Positions 62,561 to 64,000 of a stretch of 64,000 nucleotides of DNA are shown here, in pieces. The stretch comes from Epithemia pelagica (taxonomy: Eukaryota; Bacillariophyta; Bacillariophyceae; Surirellales; Surirellaceae): contig OX337241.1 of the NCBI GenBank assembly GCA_946965045.2, forward strand, positions 3,095,744 through 3,159,743. Reading direction: 5' to 3'. The position numbers were made by a program, and so were the translations under genes. Position 1 is the stretch's first letter, and each line of letters starts with the position of its first letter. The notes beneath the pieces were generated by a model that searched no databases, had not been told where the DNA came from, and saw only the letters and a list, made by a program, of their open reading frames with translations.

Positions 62561-63297
62561 GTTGCTTGTGTCAAGCAAGCAGGGAAACAGATGGATCCAA
62601 GCGACGACTCATCTGGTCCACTTTTCCTGTTGATGGAAATCTTGTTGGTTGATCAGCGCATGTTGTGGATTTTGTTGCTGTCGATTTGGGAATGGAAACA
62701 AAAGCAGCAGAGTGTCAGGAATGGTTGATGCCTTTCCACTTTTCTCATCCTCCTCTTAGAAGAACGGCCATTGTTTCCGTTGAAAATTGTAGTGGGTCGC
62801 TGGATTCTCGTCTATCGTAGTCTGCAGGGAGGAGCGACGGCTCCAGAACATGGCCATTATTTGTGTTTGTGGTGTCATTGGTCGGAATGACTCCCCATCG
62901 AAAGCTATCGTATCTTTGCCGCGATTTGCATTCTGATTTCTTGCAGAGATTTGAACTGGATCGCGCGGGATTTTAGAGAAGCTCTGCTAGCCGTACTACC
63001 TTGTAGCTATGAGGTGTGATTTTCGGAGGGCAAAAGTAACGCTATAATCTATGGCACATTTAGTATGACAAAACCTGTGGTTGTTGTCCATCTAAAAGTT
63101 TGTACCATCCAAGAGAGCTGGTTACATGGCATACTTTGTACGCACCTTGGAATGTGGTTGTTTGTATTCGGACTTGGTTTGTAACAAGCAAAAGCTATGC
63201 TGTTCCATCCATCAGGACGCGACATACACCTCTTGTTTTGGAACCTGACTCCTCGTTGTCATAGCGACGGTCATGATATTGCATGCGTACCAAATGG
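62561..63297. other. Spacer right of the array, no gene seen
   Basis: The stretch is mostly unique in the window and has no frame that looks coding on either strand. It includes gatggatccaagcgacgact, related to 31870-31890, and then leads to the stop codon of the right-edge gene. Confidence 0.35.
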
Positions 63298-64000
63298 TCA
63301 GTCATTCTTGGAAGGTTTGCGTCGTTTCCTTTGCCTAGGCAAAGGACCAGGCAAAGGATCCTGGTGCGAGGTATAATCTTCGTTGGACCGGCGCTCTCGT
63401 GTAGTTGAGAGAGCGTGTTCCTGATGGATTTTGAAACAAGAGATCACCTCTTTTGCGACCTCTGCCATGTTACCAACCAACTGTTTGTATCTGGAATCTG
63501 TTGCGTTCAAGTCCGCATAGGAACAACAACCAGGCAACCGCTTAGGTCCAGTTCAAGAAGTCACACATGAATTTTTCCTACCGGTGTTGTCGGGAAACAC
63601 TTACCATAGACATTTTCGCCACCAATGGTACACCTATGTATGGACGGTAGTTTAGTTGGAAACAAACCAATGAAATCATTGATCCATTCGCTCGCATCCC
63701 GAGTACAAATTGCCGGTGTTGACGCACTCGCTGTAGAGCGACAGGGCGGAAGAACCCATTGGCATCCTGGGAAGGCGTCCACTACCACTGGACTGAGAAT
63801 CGAATGTGGGCAAGCCATTTCATTCCGAGCTAATGCACAGAGAAGTTCAGCAATCGGCCATTTCTTTTGAACATAATGTGCAGTCGTCACGCACACAACC
63901 ACTCCTGCTGTTAATACATGCGTCAACATGGTCACTTCCGGATCTGGCTGTTTTCCGGGCTTCATGGTTTTCTCTGCCACAAAGATATTGAGTGTGTTAC
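63298..64000 (-). CDS. Minus-strand gene, 5' part beyond window, one intron
   Basis: Two exons are predicted on the minus strand: from beyond 64000 to 63605, and 63497-63298. A 107-nt intron (63604-63498) with donor GTAAGT and acceptor ACAG joins them in phase 1 and restores one frame from GGENVY to DSRYKQL. About 198 residues are visible. They include PGCQWVLPPCRST and SEWINDFIGLFPTKLPS in the first exon, a helical MAEVAKEVISCFKIHQEHAL in the second, and a basic end RQRKRRKPSKND that could be a nuclear signal. Without the splice the first frame would stop 15 codons later. The family is not recognised. Confidence 0.65.

Overview
This window looks like nuclear DNA of a stramenopile alga, most likely a pennate diatom. 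The grounds are short GT-AG introns (73-107 nt), a Ty1/copia element with separate gag and pol frames, a tandem kelch-protein family and fragments of a SOUL-type gene. The organism is an inference from gene style; no rRNA or organelle marker is present.

Left flank (1-6.1 kb): two divergent genes share a promoter of about 600 bp. A minus-strand frame runs open from 2663 off the left edge (at least 887 codons, Cys-pair motifs). On the plus strand a five-exon gene (3266-6121) encodes a predicted 847-residue protein with a nuclear localisation signal and a Cys/His-rich C-terminus.

Main body (6.65-61.1 kb): fourteen copies (called K1-K14, left to right) of one intronless kelch gene, all on the plus strand. 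Each full copy encodes a protein of about 390-411 residues: a conserved N-terminal segment, six kelch motifs (a predicted six-bladed beta-propeller) and a basic C-terminal tail. Nine copies are full length. K5, K6 and K13 lose the basic tail, and K2 and K10 are truncated chimeras. Two upstream-sequence classes (A and B) and two downstream classes are recombined among the copies. Short tracts of near identity (K3/K12, K1/K3, K2/K4) indicate gene conversion or unequal exchange. The spacers are 1-5 kb of decayed, repeatedly duplicated gene pieces: two SOUL-like pseudogenes, two secreted-protein pseudogenes, a truncated P-loop NTPase, minus-strand pseudogenes, a fold-back repeat and a short MITE-like repeat.

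A complete, young copia retrotransposon (34026-40292, minus strand) lies just downstream of K8. It has 446-bp LTRs that read as identical, a GGTAC target duplication and open gag and pol frames. Gag and pol share one frame, separated by a single UGA followed by CAAUCA, a context known to favour stop-codon readthrough.

Right flank (61.1-64 kb): more duplicated fragments, then the 3' part of a minus-strand gene with one 107-nt intron that runs off the right edge.
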